From Donghicola tyrosinivorans (GTDB lineage: Bacteria; Pseudomonadota; Alphaproteobacteria; Rhodobacterales; Rhodobacteraceae), in contig NZ_PVTQ01000001.1 of the NCBI RefSeq assembly GCF_003003355.1, forward strand, positions 310,001-374,000: a DNA stretch of 64,000 nucleotides. The letters run 5' to 3'. Each line of letters opens with the position of its first letter. Within the stretch, counting starts at the first letter, position 1. Below are positions 37,810 to 46,777 of the stretch, piece after piece. A model generated the notes under the pieces. The model searched no databases, was not told where the DNA came from, and saw nothing but the letters and a program-made list of their open reading frames with translations. Both the position numbers and the translations under genes were made by a program.

Positions 37810-37928
37810 GTCTGTCCCCGGTGTTCTTGTTGGCGCGGACCCTAGCGGAAAGCCCGGCGGGTGCAAACTGCTATCTGGCAAATACAGGTCAGGCGTACTA
37901 GGTCTAAGAACAACCAAGGAGGTACAAC

Positions 37929-39398
37929 ATGACGCAACCTGTCACCGTAGATTTCATTGCCGTTGATGCGGACGCTCTGGCCACGCTGGAAGGCCGTATT
38001 GCTTTGTTCGTCGGTGACGATGGAGGAATGGACGTGCTGGCCAAACGAGTGAACCGTTTGACCCGTGGCGCAGTTCAGCGGGTCTTGGATGACGAAGGCT
38101 GGAAAGACCGCAAAGCAGGCGAGATTGTCAGCCTTGCCTATCCCCAAGGTATGGCCGCCAAAGCGGTGGATGTGGTCAAGTTGGACCGCCGCGCCGATCA
38201 GGATGTGGCCCGCAAGGCAGGTGCCGCGCTGGCCAAGCTGAAAGGTAAAGGCGCTCTGACCATCGCGTGTCCGCGTTTGAAATCCCTGACCGATGTGGCG
38301 CTGGGTGCGGTTCTGCGCGCCTATGCTTTCACCGATCACAAATCTGCCGATCAGGGTGCAGCCCCCAAAGGTGTCACCGTAATGGCCTCGGACGTTGAGG
38401 CGGCTCAGGCCGAATTCGCCCCCAAGGCGGCCGTCGCCGAAGGCGTGTTCTTCACCCGCGATCTGGTGTCCGAGCCTGCCAACGTGCTGACCACCACCGA
38501 ATTCGCCGCTCGCCTACAGGCCCTGAGTGATCTGGGTGTCGAAGTTGAGGTGCTGGAAGAAGCGGACATGGAAAAGCTTGGCATGGGCTCGCTGCTGTGC
38601 GTGGGGCAGGGTTCTGTCAGCCCGTCCAAGCTGGTTGTGATGCAGTGGAAAGGTGGCAAGGACGGTGACGCGCCGCTGGCTCTGGTCGGCAAGGGCGTGG
38701 TCTTTGACACCGGCGGCATTAGCTTGAAGCCTGCGCAAGGCATGGAAGACATGACCATGGACATGGGCGGCGCGGGCGTCGTGGCTGGCGTGATGAAAAC
38801 GCTGGCACTGCGTAAAGCCGCTGCCAACGTGGTTGGCGTTGTCGGGCTGGTCGAGAACATGCCCAGTGGGAACGCAACCCGCCCCGGCGACGTTGTGACC
38901 TCGATGAAAGGTGACACGATTGAGGTCATCAACACCGACGCCGAAGGCCGCTTGGTTCTGGCCGATGCGCTTTGGTACACACAGGACCGTTTCAGCCCCA
39001 AAGGCGTGATCAACCTTGCGACCCTGACCGGCGCGATCATCATCGGTCTGGGGCATGAGAACGCGGGCGTGTTCAGCAACGACGACGGGTTCTGCGATGC
39101 CTTCCTCAAGGCCGCCAAATCCGAGAATGAAGGCGCATGGCGCATGCCCATCGGTCCCGCCTATCACGAGCTGATCAAATCCGCGATTGCCGACATCAAG
39201 AACACCGGTGGCCGCCCCGCAGGCTCGATCACCGCAGCCCAGTTCCTGAAGTGCTTTATCAAGGACGACATGCCCTGGATCCATCTGGATATCGCAGGCG
39301 TTGCCAGCCGCGCCGAGGCTGCTCTGCACCCCAAAGGGGCCAGCGGCTGGGGCGTGATGGCGCTGGATCGTCTGGTGCGCGACGGCTACGAGGGCTGA
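37929..39398 (+). CDS. pepA: Leucyl aminopeptidase (M17)
   Basis: 489 residues of the M17 family, removing N-terminal residues from peptides in the cytoplasm with two metal ions. Visible motifs are GKGVVFDTGGISLKPAQGM-type GKGVVFDTGGISLK, DMGGAGVV, and the signature NTDAEGRLVLADAL. A strong AAGGAGG precedes the ATG. holC follows at 5 bases, the pepA-holC pairing found in many proteobacteria. Confidence 0.96.
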   Translation: MTQPVTVDFIAVDADALATLEGRIALFVGDDGGMDVLAKRVNRLTRGAVQRVLDDEGWKDRKAGEIVSLAYPQGMAAKAVDVVKLDRRADQDVARKAGAALAKLKGKGALTIACPRLKSLTDVALGAVLRAYAFTDHKSADQGAAPKGVTVMASDVEAAQAEFAPKAAVAEGVFFTRDLVSEPANVLTTTEFAARLQALSDLGVEVEVLEEADMEKLGMGSLLCVGQGSVSPSKLVVMQWKGGKDGDAPLALVGKGVVFDTGGISLKPAQGMEDMTMDMGGAGVVAGVMKTLALRKAAANVVGVVGLVENMPSGNATRPGDVVTSMKGDTIEVINTDAEGRLVLADALWYTQDRFSPKGVINLATLTGAIIIGLGHENAGVFSNDDGFCDAFLKAAKSENEGAWRMPIGPAYHELIKSAIADIKNTGGRPAGSITAAQFLKCFIKDDMPWIHLDIAGVASRAEAALHPKGASGWGVMALDRLVRDGYEG

Positions 39399-39403
39399 TC
39401 AAA

Positions 39404-39865
39404 ATGGGTGCCGCGTATTTCTACCACCTGACACGGCAGAGCCTTGATGAGGCCCTGCCGATGCTGCTGTCCCGTTCCTTGCAGAACGGCTGGCGGGTGA
39501 CAGTGCGCGGCACGCGGGCGCCCATGCTGGAGCATCTGGATCAGAGGCTCTGGCAGCGCGGGCGTCCCGAAGACTTTTTACCCCACGGAATGGCGGGCGG
39601 CGAACATGACGCCCGCCAACCGATCCTGTTGACGACCGGTGCGGGCGTTCCCAATGACGCCCAATGCCTGATGGCAGTAGACGCTGCCGATGTGAGTGTT
39701 GATGAAGTCAACGGGCTGGAACGGGTCTGCATCATCTTTGACGGCAATGACCATGACCAACTGACCCACGCGCGGGGCCAGTGGAAGGCACTGACAGACA
39801 ACGGCTGCTCGGCCCAGTATTGGAGCCAAGAAGGCGGCGGCTGGCAGAAAAAGGCCGAGAAATAA
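39404..39865 (+). CDS. holC: DNA polymerase III chi subunit
   Basis: 153 residues. Chi links the clamp loader to single-strand-binding protein at the replication fork. Features seen are AYFYHLTRQSLDEALPMLL at the start, GWRVTVRGTRAPMLEHLDQ-like segments, RPEDFLPHG, and LERVCIIFDGNDHDQL, typical of alphaproteobacterial HolC. The ATG at 39404 lies just after the pepA stop. Order pepA-holC strengthens the call. Confidence 0.93.
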   Translation: MGAAYFYHLTRQSLDEALPMLLSRSLQNGWRVTVRGTRAPMLEHLDQRLWQRGRPEDFLPHGMAGGEHDARQPILLTTGAGVPNDAQCLMAVDAADVSVDEVNGLERVCIIFDGNDHDQLTHARGQWKALTDNGCSAQYWSQEGGGWQKKAEK

Positions 39866-39870
39866 GCGGC

Positions 39871-40461
39871 TTAACGGGTCAGGATCAGGCGATTTCCGGT
39901 GATCTCGATCTTCTCGAACCGCTGAAGATAGCGCATCCCCAAAAGCGATTCCCGCAGTTGCCCGCCGTTGACGGACGCGGTCACTTTGCGATCCTGAATG
40001 CCGTCGATGTCGATGCTGTCCAGCACCACGCGGGCGGTCGAGACCTCACCGTTCGCGGTTAAAGCGCGACCGAAATACTGTAGCCCGTCCACATCGATGC
40101 CCGCAGCGCGGGCGGCCTCTTGGGTCAGCACAATGTCCGTGGCACCAGTGTCCACGACAAAGCGGGTGGCCGTGCCATTCACGTCGGCGGTCAGGTAATA
40201 GTGCCCGTCCCGCGCACGAGGCAGAATGATCTGTCCGGCTTCGGAGGATACCGACTGGATCGGCAGATCGCCCCTGATATCGTCCCAGACCCCGTAAGCG
40301 GCAACGATGCCCACAAAGATCAGTCCCCAGACTGTCAGGTTCTGTAGTGCCTTCACCATACTGCCGCGCATCCGCACCAGCATGATCGCGATCAGCGCGC
40401 TGCCAAGTAGGACAAGGTAGGCCAGATTGGCCAGATCATCGCCGGTCATGTCTACGGGCAT
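39871..40461 (-). CDS. Membrane-anchored retropepsin-like aspartic protease (TIGR02281 type)
   Basis: 196 residues. Two hydrophobic segments lie near the N-terminus (LAYLVLLGSALIAIMLV and LTVWGLIFVGIVAAYGVW). A retroviral-type clan AA protease domain follows, with the active site FVVDTGATDIVLT and the later ESLLGMRYLQRF, as in the TIGR02281 family. It is presumably active as a dimer at the membrane; substrates are unknown. GGAGA lies 5 bases before the ATG. It converges on holC. Confidence 0.87.
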   Translation of the reverse strand: MPVDMTGDDLANLAYLVLLGSALIAIMLVRMRGSMVKALQNLTVWGLIFVGIVAAYGVWDDIRGDLPIQSVSSEAGQIILPRARDGHYYLTADVNGTATRFVVDTGATDIVLTQEAARAAGIDVDGLQYFGRALTANGEVSTARVVLDSIDIDGIQDRKVTASVNGGQLRESLLGMRYLQRFEKIEITGNRLILTR

Positions 40462-40473
40462 GGGCTCTCCTAA

Positions 40474-40492
40474 ATATCTTCTCCGAAGATAT
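40474..40492. repeat. Short palindrome with TTC/GAA core
   Basis: ATATCTTC and GAAGATAT flank TCC. It lies between the protease gene and marC and resembles in design the two palindromes at 41167-41220. Confidence 0.5.
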
Positions 40493-40512
40493 GGGGGCAG
40501 GGAGAGCCGATG

Positions 40513-41142
40513 TCACCCCGCCAGACCAAAGCCTTTCAGGCCGTCCAGCACGAATTGTACCGAAAGAGCCGCCAGCAGCATCCCCAGAAGGCGCGTGACC
40601 ACCTCAATGCCTGTGCGGCCCAAGGCGCGCTCGATCACGCCGCCGGTCAGGAACAGTAGCAGCATGATGCCGATCACACAGAGCATGACCCCCAGCACCG
40701 ACAGAAAGCCGATGATGCCTTCGGTCTGGCCGGTCAGCAGGATGATCGTTGCAATCGATCCGGGGCCAGCAATCAGCGGGATGGCCAGCGGAAAGACGGA
40801 AGGGTCATGATGGTCATGCTCTTCCTCGGCCTCTTCCGCCTGATCCGCACGGCGCTTGGTGCGGCGCTGGAACAGCATGTCCAGCGCGGTCAGGAACAGC
40901 AGAATGCCCCCTGCGATGCGGAAGGCGTGCATCGAGATGCCCACAAACCCCAGCAGCGCCTCACCAAAGAACGAGAACGCGCAGAGAATGCCAACGGCCA
41001 CCACACAGGCGCGCAGCCCGATGGCGCGCCGCTGGCGGGCAGACATGCCCTGCGTCATCGCTACGAACAGCGGTGTCAGGCCGATCGGATCGATGATCAC
41101 GAACAGGGTGAAAAAGGCGGTGATCAGGAAATCGATGCTCAC
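40513..41142 (-). CDS. MarC family integral membrane protein
   Basis: 209 residues with about six membrane helices. The MarC/UPF0056 pattern is clear: IIDPIGLTPLFVAMTQG at the start, AFRIAGGILLFLTALDMLF, and PLAIPLIAGPGSIATIILL. A cytoplasmic loop (about 115-130) is acidic and His-rich (EEAEEEHDHHDPS). Function is unresolved; the old link to multiple antibiotic resistance was not supported. It lies between two palindrome groups and upstream of no obvious partner. Confidence 0.9.
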   Translation of the reverse strand: MSIDFLITAFFTLFVIIDPIGLTPLFVAMTQGMSARQRRAIGLRACVVAVGILCAFSFFGEALLGFVGISMHAFRIAGGILLFLTALDMLFQRRTKRRADQAEEAEEEHDHHDPSVFPLAIPLIAGPGSIATIILLTGQTEGIIGFLSVLGVMLCVIGIMLLLFLTGGVIERALGRTGIEVVTRLLGMLLAALSVQFVLDGLKGFGLAG

Positions 41143-41166
41143 ACGTCTCTCCGTCTTGGGGCGGGG

Positions 41167-41191
41167 GAAAATTCTTCGCCGAAGAATTTTC
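41167..41191. repeat. Palindrome 1 between the ABC-F gene and marC
   Basis: Near-perfect 25-base palindrome with arms GAAAATTCTTCG and CGAAGAATTTTC around one base. It could act as a terminator or protein-binding site. Confidence 0.7.
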
Positions 41192-41197
41192 TGTCAA

Positions 41198-41220
41198 AAG
41201 GATTTTCGGCGAAAATCCTT
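41198..41220. repeat. Palindrome 2 overlapping the ABC-F stop codon
   Basis: Arms AAGGATTTTCG and CGAAAATCCTT surround one G. It shares the TTCGxCGAA core with palindrome 1, six bases away, and includes bases of the ABC-F stop codon. Confidence 0.7.
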
Positions 41221-43075
41221 ACGCCGGATTTTCGGCCTCTTCGAGTTTTTCGAGGGCAGCTTCCCACAGACCTTCGGCGCGGGCCAGTGCCTCTTCGACT
41301 TCGGCCATTTTCTTTTGCCATTGAAGGGCTTCGTCCTTGCGGGACGGATCGTATAGATCGGGATCGGCCAGCTTTTCTTCCAACTTGCCCTGCATCTCAA
41401 GCAGCTTTTCTACCCGATCCTCGCATTTGCGGACCTCGGATCGTAGGGCCTGCATCGCCTCTTTGCCGGGGCGCTTGGGCTTGTCGTCGGCTTTGGGCTT
41501 TGCGGGTGCTGGGGTGTCTGAGGTCAGCAGTAGTTTGCGGTAGGCCTCAAGATCATCCTCATAGGGCGTGACGCGACCGTCTTTGACCAGCCATAGGCGG
41601 TCGGCGACAAGCGACAGCAGGTGCATGTCGTGGCTGACCAGTACCACCGCGCCGGAATAGGCGGTCAGTGCCTCAACCAGTGCCTCACGACTTTCGATGT
41701 CGAGGTGGTTGGTCGGTTCGTCAAGGATCAGCAGATGGGGCGCGTCCAGCGTTGCCAGCAGCAGTGACAGACGTGCTTTCTGACCACCCGAAAGCTTGCC
41801 CACTTCGGTCTCGGCCTGATCTGCGCCAAGGCCAAAGCCTGCAAGCTGCGCACGCAGCTTGGATTGGTGGACCTCTGGGCGCAGGCGCTGGAGGTGTTGT
41901 AGGGGCGTCTCATCAATGAACAGCTCATCCACCTGATGCTGTGCGAAATAGCCGATCCGCAGCTTGGACGAGCTGGTCATCCGGCCCGCCATCGGTTGCA
42001 GGCGGCCCGAGATCAGTTTCGACAGGGTCGATTTCCCCTCGCCGTTCTTACCCAAAAGCGCAATGCGGTCGTCCTGATCGATGCGCAGGTTCAGGCGCTT
42101 GAGGATTGCTTTGTCCCCGTAACCCACTTCGGCGCCTTCGATGTTTACGATGGGCGGCGACAGTTCTTCGGGTTCGGGAAAGCTGAAGACGCGCTTTGCC
42201 GCCTCTTCAGGGGCGCTGATCGGGTCCATCTTCTCGATCATCTTCAGGCGGGCCTGCGCCTGTTTGGCTTTGGTCGCCTTGGCGCGGAACCGGTCCACAA
42301 AGCTTTGCAGATGGTCGCGGCGGGCGGCCTGTTTTTTGGCCATTGCCGCCTGCACTGCACGCTGTTCGGCGCGGGTCTTGGCAAAACGGTCATAGCCCCC
42401 CTGGTAAAGGGTCAGGCGGCGCTCTTCCAGATGCAGGATTTCGGTCACGGCGCGGTTCAGAAGGCCGCGGTCGTGGCTGATCACGATGACTGTGTGAGGG
42501 TAGGTGGCCAGATAATCTTCAAGCCACAGGGCCCCTTCAAGGTCCAGATAGTTGGTCGGTTCGTCCAACAGCAACAGATCGGGTTCCGAAAACAGCACCG
42601 CCGCCAAAGCCACGCGCATCCGCCAGCCGCCAGAGAACGCCGAACAGGGGCGCAGCTGCGCCTCGGCGTCGAAGCCCAGACCTTTCAGGATCGCGCTGGC
42701 GCGGCCTTCGGCGCTCCAGGCGTCGATGTCCGCAAGGCGGGTCTGGATGTCGGCGATGCGGGCGGCGTCGGTCGCGGTTTCCGCCTCGGCCATCAACTCG
42801 GCGCGCTCGGTGTCGGCGGCCAGAACCGTATCGATCAGGCTGACCTCGCTGCCGGGGACCTCTTGCGCGACACCGCCGATGCGGGCGCGTGAAGGCAAGC
42901 TGATTTCCCCTCCGTCCAAGGTCAGCTCGCCGCGGATCAGGCGGAAGAGGGTGGTCTTGCCGGTACCGTTCGGCCCTACCAGACCCACTTTGTGACCATC
43001 GGGAATCGTGGCGCTTGCCCCTTCAAACAGGGGGCGGCCTTCGATCGAATAGGAGATATCGGAAATCTTGAGCAT
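41219..43075 (-). CDS. ABC-F family ATP-binding protein (YheS/Uup-like)
   Basis: 618 residues with two ATPase domains and no membrane segment, so a soluble ABC-F protein, most of which act on ribosomes. Domain 1 has GPNGTGKTT, FSGGWRMRV and LLLDEPTNYLD. The linker (about 235-290) is Lys/Gln-rich. Domain 2 has GKNGEGKST, LSGGQKARL and LLILDEPTNHLD. A C-terminal charged coiled coil (about 535-615) is typical of YheS and Uup. Which ABC-F subfamily it belongs to needs a phylogeny. Its stop codon sits inside a palindrome. Confidence 0.92.
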   Translation of the reverse strand: MLKISDISYSIEGRPLFEGASATIPDGHKVGLVGPNGTGKTTLFRLIRGELTLDGGEISLPSRARIGGVAQEVPGSEVSLIDTVLAADTERAELMAEAETATDAARIADIQTRLADIDAWSAEGRASAILKGLGFDAEAQLRPCSAFSGGWRMRVALAAVLFSEPDLLLLDEPTNYLDLEGALWLEDYLATYPHTVIVISHDRGLLNRAVTEILHLEERRLTLYQGGYDRFAKTRAEQRAVQAAMAKKQAARRDHLQSFVDRFRAKATKAKQAQARLKMIEKMDPISAPEEAAKRVFSFPEPEELSPPIVNIEGAEVGYGDKAILKRLNLRIDQDDRIALLGKNGEGKSTLSKLISGRLQPMAGRMTSSSKLRIGYFAQHQVDELFIDETPLQHLQRLRPEVHQSKLRAQLAGFGLGADQAETEVGKLSGGQKARLSLLLATLDAPHLLILDEPTNHLDIESREALVEALTAYSGAVVLVSHDMHLLSLVADRLWLVKDGRVTPYEDDLEAYRKLLLTSDTPAPAKPKADDKPKRPGKEAMQALRSEVRKCEDRVEKLLEMQGKLEEKLADPDLYDPSRKDEALQWQKKMAEVEEALARAEGLWEAALEKLEEAENPA

Positions 43076-43267
43076 GAGAGGCGCTTATCAGAGCCTTTCG
43101 TCCGCGAAAAGCGGTCTGTTGCGCCCCGCATCGCCAAGTTTGTCACCAGATTGCGACAAAGCCTATGTTAACGCCCTCAAAGCCATCTTTCCCCGTCGTG
43201 TTTATCGTGCTAGGGGGCGGCAATCGCGGGTGAACCCCGCTCAAATATCAACTGAATGAGGTCTCCC

Positions 43268-43690
43268 ATGGCTACCGAACGCACCCTGAGCATCATCAAG
43301 CCGGACGCAACCAACCGCAACCTGACCGGCAAAATCAACGCCAAGTTCGAAGACGCAGGTCTGCGCATCGTTGCCCAGAAGCGCATCCACCTGAGCCCCG
43401 CTCAGGCAGGCAAGTTCTACGAAGTACACGCAGAGCGCCCCTTCTACGGCGAACTGTGCGAATTCATGGCATCGGCACCTGTTGTTGTTCAGGTTCTGGA
43501 AGGTGAAGGCGCAATCGCGAAGAACCGCGAAGTCATGGGTGCAACCAACCCCGCAGACGCAGCAGCCGGCACCATCCGCGCCGAGTTCGCTCTGTCGGTT
43601 GGCGAAAACTCGGTCCACGGTTCGGATGCTCCCGAAACCGCAGCGAACGAAATCGCGTTCTTCTTCTCGGGTCTGGAACTGGTAGGCTAA
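43268..43690 (+). CDS. ndk: Nucleoside diphosphate kinase
   Basis: Transfers the gamma phosphate between nucleoside triphosphates and diphosphates. 140 residues, exactly the family size, with TLSIIKPDA at the start and the phosphorylated histidine His117 in [10 protein letters not shown]. The ATG at 43268 has GAGG 8 bases upstream and gives MATERTLSI, the usual N-terminus; an in-frame start four codons earlier is less likely. Codon use looks highly biased, as for an abundant protein. Its 3' end overlaps the convergent TfoX-C gene by 4 bases. Confidence 0.97.
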   Translation: MATERTLSIIKPDATNRNLTGKINAKFEDAGLRIVAQKRIHLSPAQAGKFYEVHAERPFYGELCEFMASAPVVVQVLEGEGAIAKNREVMGATNPADAAAGTIRAEFALSVGENSVHGSDAPETAANEIAFFFSGLELVG

Positions 43691-44031
43691 GCCTTCCGCC
43701 GGATCTTGGGGTCGATGACCCCGATCATATCAAGGGCCGCTTCAAGCTCGGAGCGGCCCTTGTCATGTCTGGCGTCCTTCAACGCGTCGAACGCCACCCG
43801 CAGATCGTCCTTTTCCTGACCTTTGCAGTCATTCCAGGGACGGCCCTGCAGCGCCATGACAAGCGCGTAATATCCGATAAAATGGGGTGCATGCCCGCTG
43901 GCCAGCATCCGGCCATAAGCCTCATGGGCGCCGACCGCACGCAGGGTCTCTGCGTCGTGGATGCCGGCCTCTGCCAGCGCTTTGGCCTGTGCGGGGCCGA
44001 TGTATTTGATCGTGGTAACAGGAGTCGTCAT
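43687..44031 (-). CDS. TfoX C-terminal domain protein
   Basis: 114 residues. The N-terminal half is a helix-hairpin-helix-like TfoX C-terminal domain: [19 protein letters not shown] and [17 protein letters not shown]. The rest is helical and charged. Full-length TfoX/Sxy regulates competence genes, but this protein has only the C-terminal domain, so its role is uncertain. It shares a 4-base stop overlap with convergent ndk. Confidence 0.8.
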   Translation of the reverse strand: MTTPVTTIKYIGPAQAKALAEAGIHDAETLRAVGAHEAYGRMLASGHAPHFIGYYALVMALQGRPWNDCKGQEKDDLRVAFDALKDARHDKGRSELEAALDMIGVIDPKIRRKA

Positions 44032-44069
44032 GGGGCTGTTTTACCAGACCCATGACACCTGCCTAGCCA

Positions 44070-44186
44070 TTAGATACTGGCGAAATCGGTAAACAACACC
44101 CCCGCGGGCTGCGGTGCCTTTGCCATTGCCGGGGCCAAGGAATGCGGGCCTTCTGATTGTGGGGTGGGGGTCTGCTGCGTGGGCAT
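44070..44186 (-). CDS. Possible 38-residue peptide with strong ribosome-binding site
   Basis: An ATG preceded by GAAGGAGA at ideal spacing opens 38 codons to a TAA. The product begins MPTQQTPTPQ, is rich in Pro, Ala, Thr and Gln, and ends in the more hydrophobic GVLFTDFASI. I recognise no family. It lies after the ilvN terminator and before the TfoX-C gene, on their strand. The quality of the ribosome-binding site is the main evidence. Confidence 0.5.
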   Translation of the reverse strand: MPTQQTPTPQSEGPHSLAPAMAKAPQPAGVLFTDFASI

Positions 44187-44215
44187 GATAGGTCTCCTTC
44201 TTTATTCGCATATTG

Positions 44216-44247
44216 GAATAAGAAAGAGGGGCCGCTAGGGCCCCTCT
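44216..44247 (-). terminator. Terminator of the ilvBN operon
   Basis: On the minus strand, 9-bp arms AGAGGGGCC and GGCCCCTCT with a 5-base loop are followed by TTCTTATT. It lies about 30 bases after the ilvN stop. Confidence 0.85.
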
Positions 44248-44278
44248 CGAAGATGTTAACTGCCCCTGAGTGGCAGGA

Positions 44279-44842
44279 TCAGCTGGCGCCGCGCGACAGG
44301 GCTGCAACGCCGGTGCGGGCGATCTCGGCCAGACCCAGCGGGCGCATAAGATCCGCGAAAGCGTCGATCTTTTCGGGGGTGCCGGTGATCTCGAAGATAA
44401 AGCTGGTCAGGGTGCTGTCCACGGCCTTGGCGCGGAAGATGTCTGCCAGACGCAGCGCCTCGACGCGCTTTTCACCTTGGCAGGCGACCTTCAGCAGGGC
44501 CAGTTCACGCTGAACAGCAGGGCCTTCGACGGTCAGATCGTGCACTTCGTGGACGGGCACGATGCGACCCAGCTGCGCTTTGATCTGGTTGATTACCTGC
44601 GGGGTGCCGGTGGTGACGATGGTGATGCGGCTCAGGTGACCTTCGTGATCCACCTCGGCCACGGTCAGGCTTTCGATGTTGTAACCACGGCCCGAGAACA
44701 GACCGATCACGCGGGCCAGAACGCCTGCTTCGTTATCTACCAGAACGGCAAGGGTGTGGGTCTCTTCCACATCCGAAAAGTTCGGACGTAGGGCGTATGC
44801 GGAATGCTTCGACGAGCCTTTTTTGATGTTTAGCGGCGACAT
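44279..44842 (-). CDS. ilvN: Acetolactate synthase small (regulatory) subunit
   Basis: 187 residues. An ACT domain near the N-terminus (THTLAVLVDNEAGVLARVIGLFSGRGYNIESL, seen as LAVLVDNEAGVLARV and FSGRGYNIESLTV) binds valine for feedback control, and a C-terminal ALS-small domain follows. It activates the large subunit encoded upstream. The ATG at 44842 has GGAAGAGGA upstream; a longer frame reaching 44977 lacks similarity. The operon is ilvB-ilvN. Confidence 0.95.
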   Translation of the reverse strand: MSPLNIKKGSSKHSAYALRPNFSDVEETHTLAVLVDNEAGVLARVIGLFSGRGYNIESLTVAEVDHEGHLSRITIVTTGTPQVINQIKAQLGRIVPVHEVHDLTVEGPAVQRELALLKVACQGEKRVEALRLADIFRAKAVDSTLTSFIFEITGTPEKIDAFADLMRPLGLAEIARTGVAALSRGAS

Positions 44843-44927
44843 TTGTCTAAATCCTCTTCCCGGGTCAGCAGGCGGGGCCTGCCATGGGAGGCGGCGGGGC
44901 GGACCCGCCACCTGTTCAACCTGTTCG

Positions 44928-46682
44928 TTACACCAGAACCGCGCCGGTCGCGCCGATCGCGTTGGTCGCGTTCGCATCTCCCAGCAGCATCTCGTTGTGG
45001 GGTGCGCCCGACGGGATCATCGGGAAGCAGTTCTCGTGCTTTTCAACCAGACAGTCGAAGATCACGGGGCCGTCGTAGTTCAGCATCTCCATGATGGCGT
45101 CATCCAGATCCTTGGGATCTTTGCAGAGGATGCCTTTGCAGCCGAAGGCCTCGGCCAGCTTGACGAAATCAGGCAGGGCTTCGGACCACGACTGCGAATA
45201 CCGCTCGCCGTGCAGCAGCTGCTGCCACTGGCGCACCATGCCAAGACGTTCATTGTTCAGGATGAACTGTTTCACAGGCGCGCGGTACTGAACGGCGGTG
45301 CCCATTTCCTGCATGTTCATCAGCCAGCTGGCCTCACCGGCCACGTTGATCACCAGCGCATCTGGGTGGGCGATCTGCACGCCGACCGAGGCAGGAACGC
45401 CGTAGCCCATAGTCCCCAGACCACCCGAGGTCATCCAGCGGTTGGGGTCTTCGAACCCAAGGTACTGGGCTGCCCACATCTGGTGCTGGCCCACTTCGGT
45501 GGTGATGTAGCGATCCATGCCTTTGGTCAGGGCCTCAAGGCGCTGCAGCGCGTACTGCGGCTTGATGGTCGCGCCTTCCTGCTTGTAGGCCAGACAGTTG
45601 ATCTGCTTCCAACCGTCGATCTGCTTCCACCATTTGGCCAGCGCCTCTTGGTTGGTTTTGCGACCGCGCGCTTTCCAGACCTTCAGGATGTCTTCCAGAA
45701 CGTGGCCCACGTCGCCAACGATCGGGATATCGGCCGGAACAACCTTGTTGATCGAGCTGGGATCAATGTCGATGTGCGCTTTCTTCGACTTGGGGCTGAA
45801 CGCGTCCAGACGGCCGGTGATCCGGTCATCGAAGCGGGCACCGATGTTGATCATCAGGTCGCAGTCATGCATCGCCATGTTGGCCTCATAGAGGCCGTGC
45901 ATCCCCAGCATCCCCAGCCAGCCCTTGCCCGAGGCAGGGTAGGCACCCAGACCCATCAGGGTCGAGGTGATCGGGAAGCCGGTCGCATCCACCAGCTCGC
46001 GCAGCAACTGGCTGGCCGCGGGGCCAGAGTTGATCACGCCGCCACCGGTGTAGAACACGGGGCGCTTGGCTTTTTCCAGCGCGTCTACCAGCTCGTTGAT
46101 CATGTCCAGATCACCTTTGACCTGCGGCTGGTAATGGCTGATCTTGATCTGCTTGGGCGCGGTGTAGGTGCCGCTGGCGAACTGCACGTCCTTGGGAATA
46201 TCGATCAGCACGGGGCCGGGGCGGCCTTTGGTGGCCACGTGGAAACCCTGATGGATGGTTTCCGACAGCTTGTCGGTGTCTTTGACCAGCCAGTTGTGCT
46301 TGGTGCAGGGGCGGGTTATGCCCACGGTGTCGGCCTCTTGGAACGCGTCCGAGCCGATCATGAAGGTCGGAACCTGACCCGACAGAACCACCAGCGGGAT
46401 CGAATCAAGCAGCGCATCGGTCAGGCCGGTCACAGCGTTCGTGGCGCCGGGGCCCGAGGTCACCAGTACAACACCGGGCTTGCCGGTCGAGCGGGCATAG
46501 CCTTCGGCGGCGTGTACCGCACCCTGTTCGTGGCGAACCAAGATGTGCTTGATATCGTTCTGCTGAAAGATCTCGTCATAAATCGGTAGAACGGCGCCAC
46601 CGGGGTATCCGAATACGACTTCCACGCCCTGATCTTTAAGGGCCTGGACTACCATTTTCGCTCCGGTCATCTGACGTGTCAT
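44928..46682 (-). CDS. ilvB: Acetolactate synthase large (catalytic) subunit
   Basis: Condenses pyruvate to acetolactate or acetohydroxybutyrate, the first common step to Val, Leu and Ile. 584 residues with FGYPGGAVLPIYDE (catalytic glutamate), SGPGATNAVTGL and SGQVPTFMIGSDAFQE. The C-terminal ThDP-binding motif reads NVAGEASWLMN, with Glu-Ala where many enzymes have GDGS or GDAS; I do not think this inactivates it. The ATG at 46682 follows GGAGA. Expression is probably controlled by the attenuator at 46726-46825. Confidence 0.96.
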   Translation of the reverse strand: MTRQMTGAKMVVQALKDQGVEVVFGYPGGAVLPIYDEIFQQNDIKHILVRHEQGAVHAAEGYARSTGKPGVVLVTSGPGATNAVTGLTDALLDSIPLVVLSGQVPTFMIGSDAFQEADTVGITRPCTKHNWLVKDTDKLSETIHQGFHVATKGRPGPVLIDIPKDVQFASGTYTAPKQIKISHYQPQVKGDLDMINELVDALEKAKRPVFYTGGGVINSGPAASQLLRELVDATGFPITSTLMGLGAYPASGKGWLGMLGMHGLYEANMAMHDCDLMINIGARFDDRITGRLDAFSPKSKKAHIDIDPSSINKVVPADIPIVGDVGHVLEDILKVWKARGRKTNQEALAKWWKQIDGWKQINCLAYKQEGATIKPQYALQRLEALTKGMDRYITTEVGQHQMWAAQYLGFEDPNRWMTSGGLGTMGYGVPASVGVQIAHPDALVINVAGEASWLMNMQEMGTAVQYRAPVKQFILNNERLGMVRQWQQLLHGERYSQSWSEALPDFVKLAEAFGCKGILCKDPKDLDDAIMEMLNYDGPVIFDCLVEKHENCFPMIPSGAPHNEMLLGDANATNAIGATGAVLV

Positions 46683-46725
46683 CTGCGTGTCTCCGTTTAC
46701 GACGTCAATTCTATGTTCACTAAAC

Positions 46726-46752
46726 AAAAAAGCCCCCGATCTTCTCGGGGGC
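46726..46752 (-). terminator. Attenuator terminator hairpin
   Basis: Minus-strand arms GCCCCCGA and TCGGGGGC with loop GAAGA, followed by six T. It lies about 45 bases before the ilvB start. Confidence 0.88.
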
Positions 46753-46777
46753 GCATGGGGTTACCGTCTGGTGTCCG

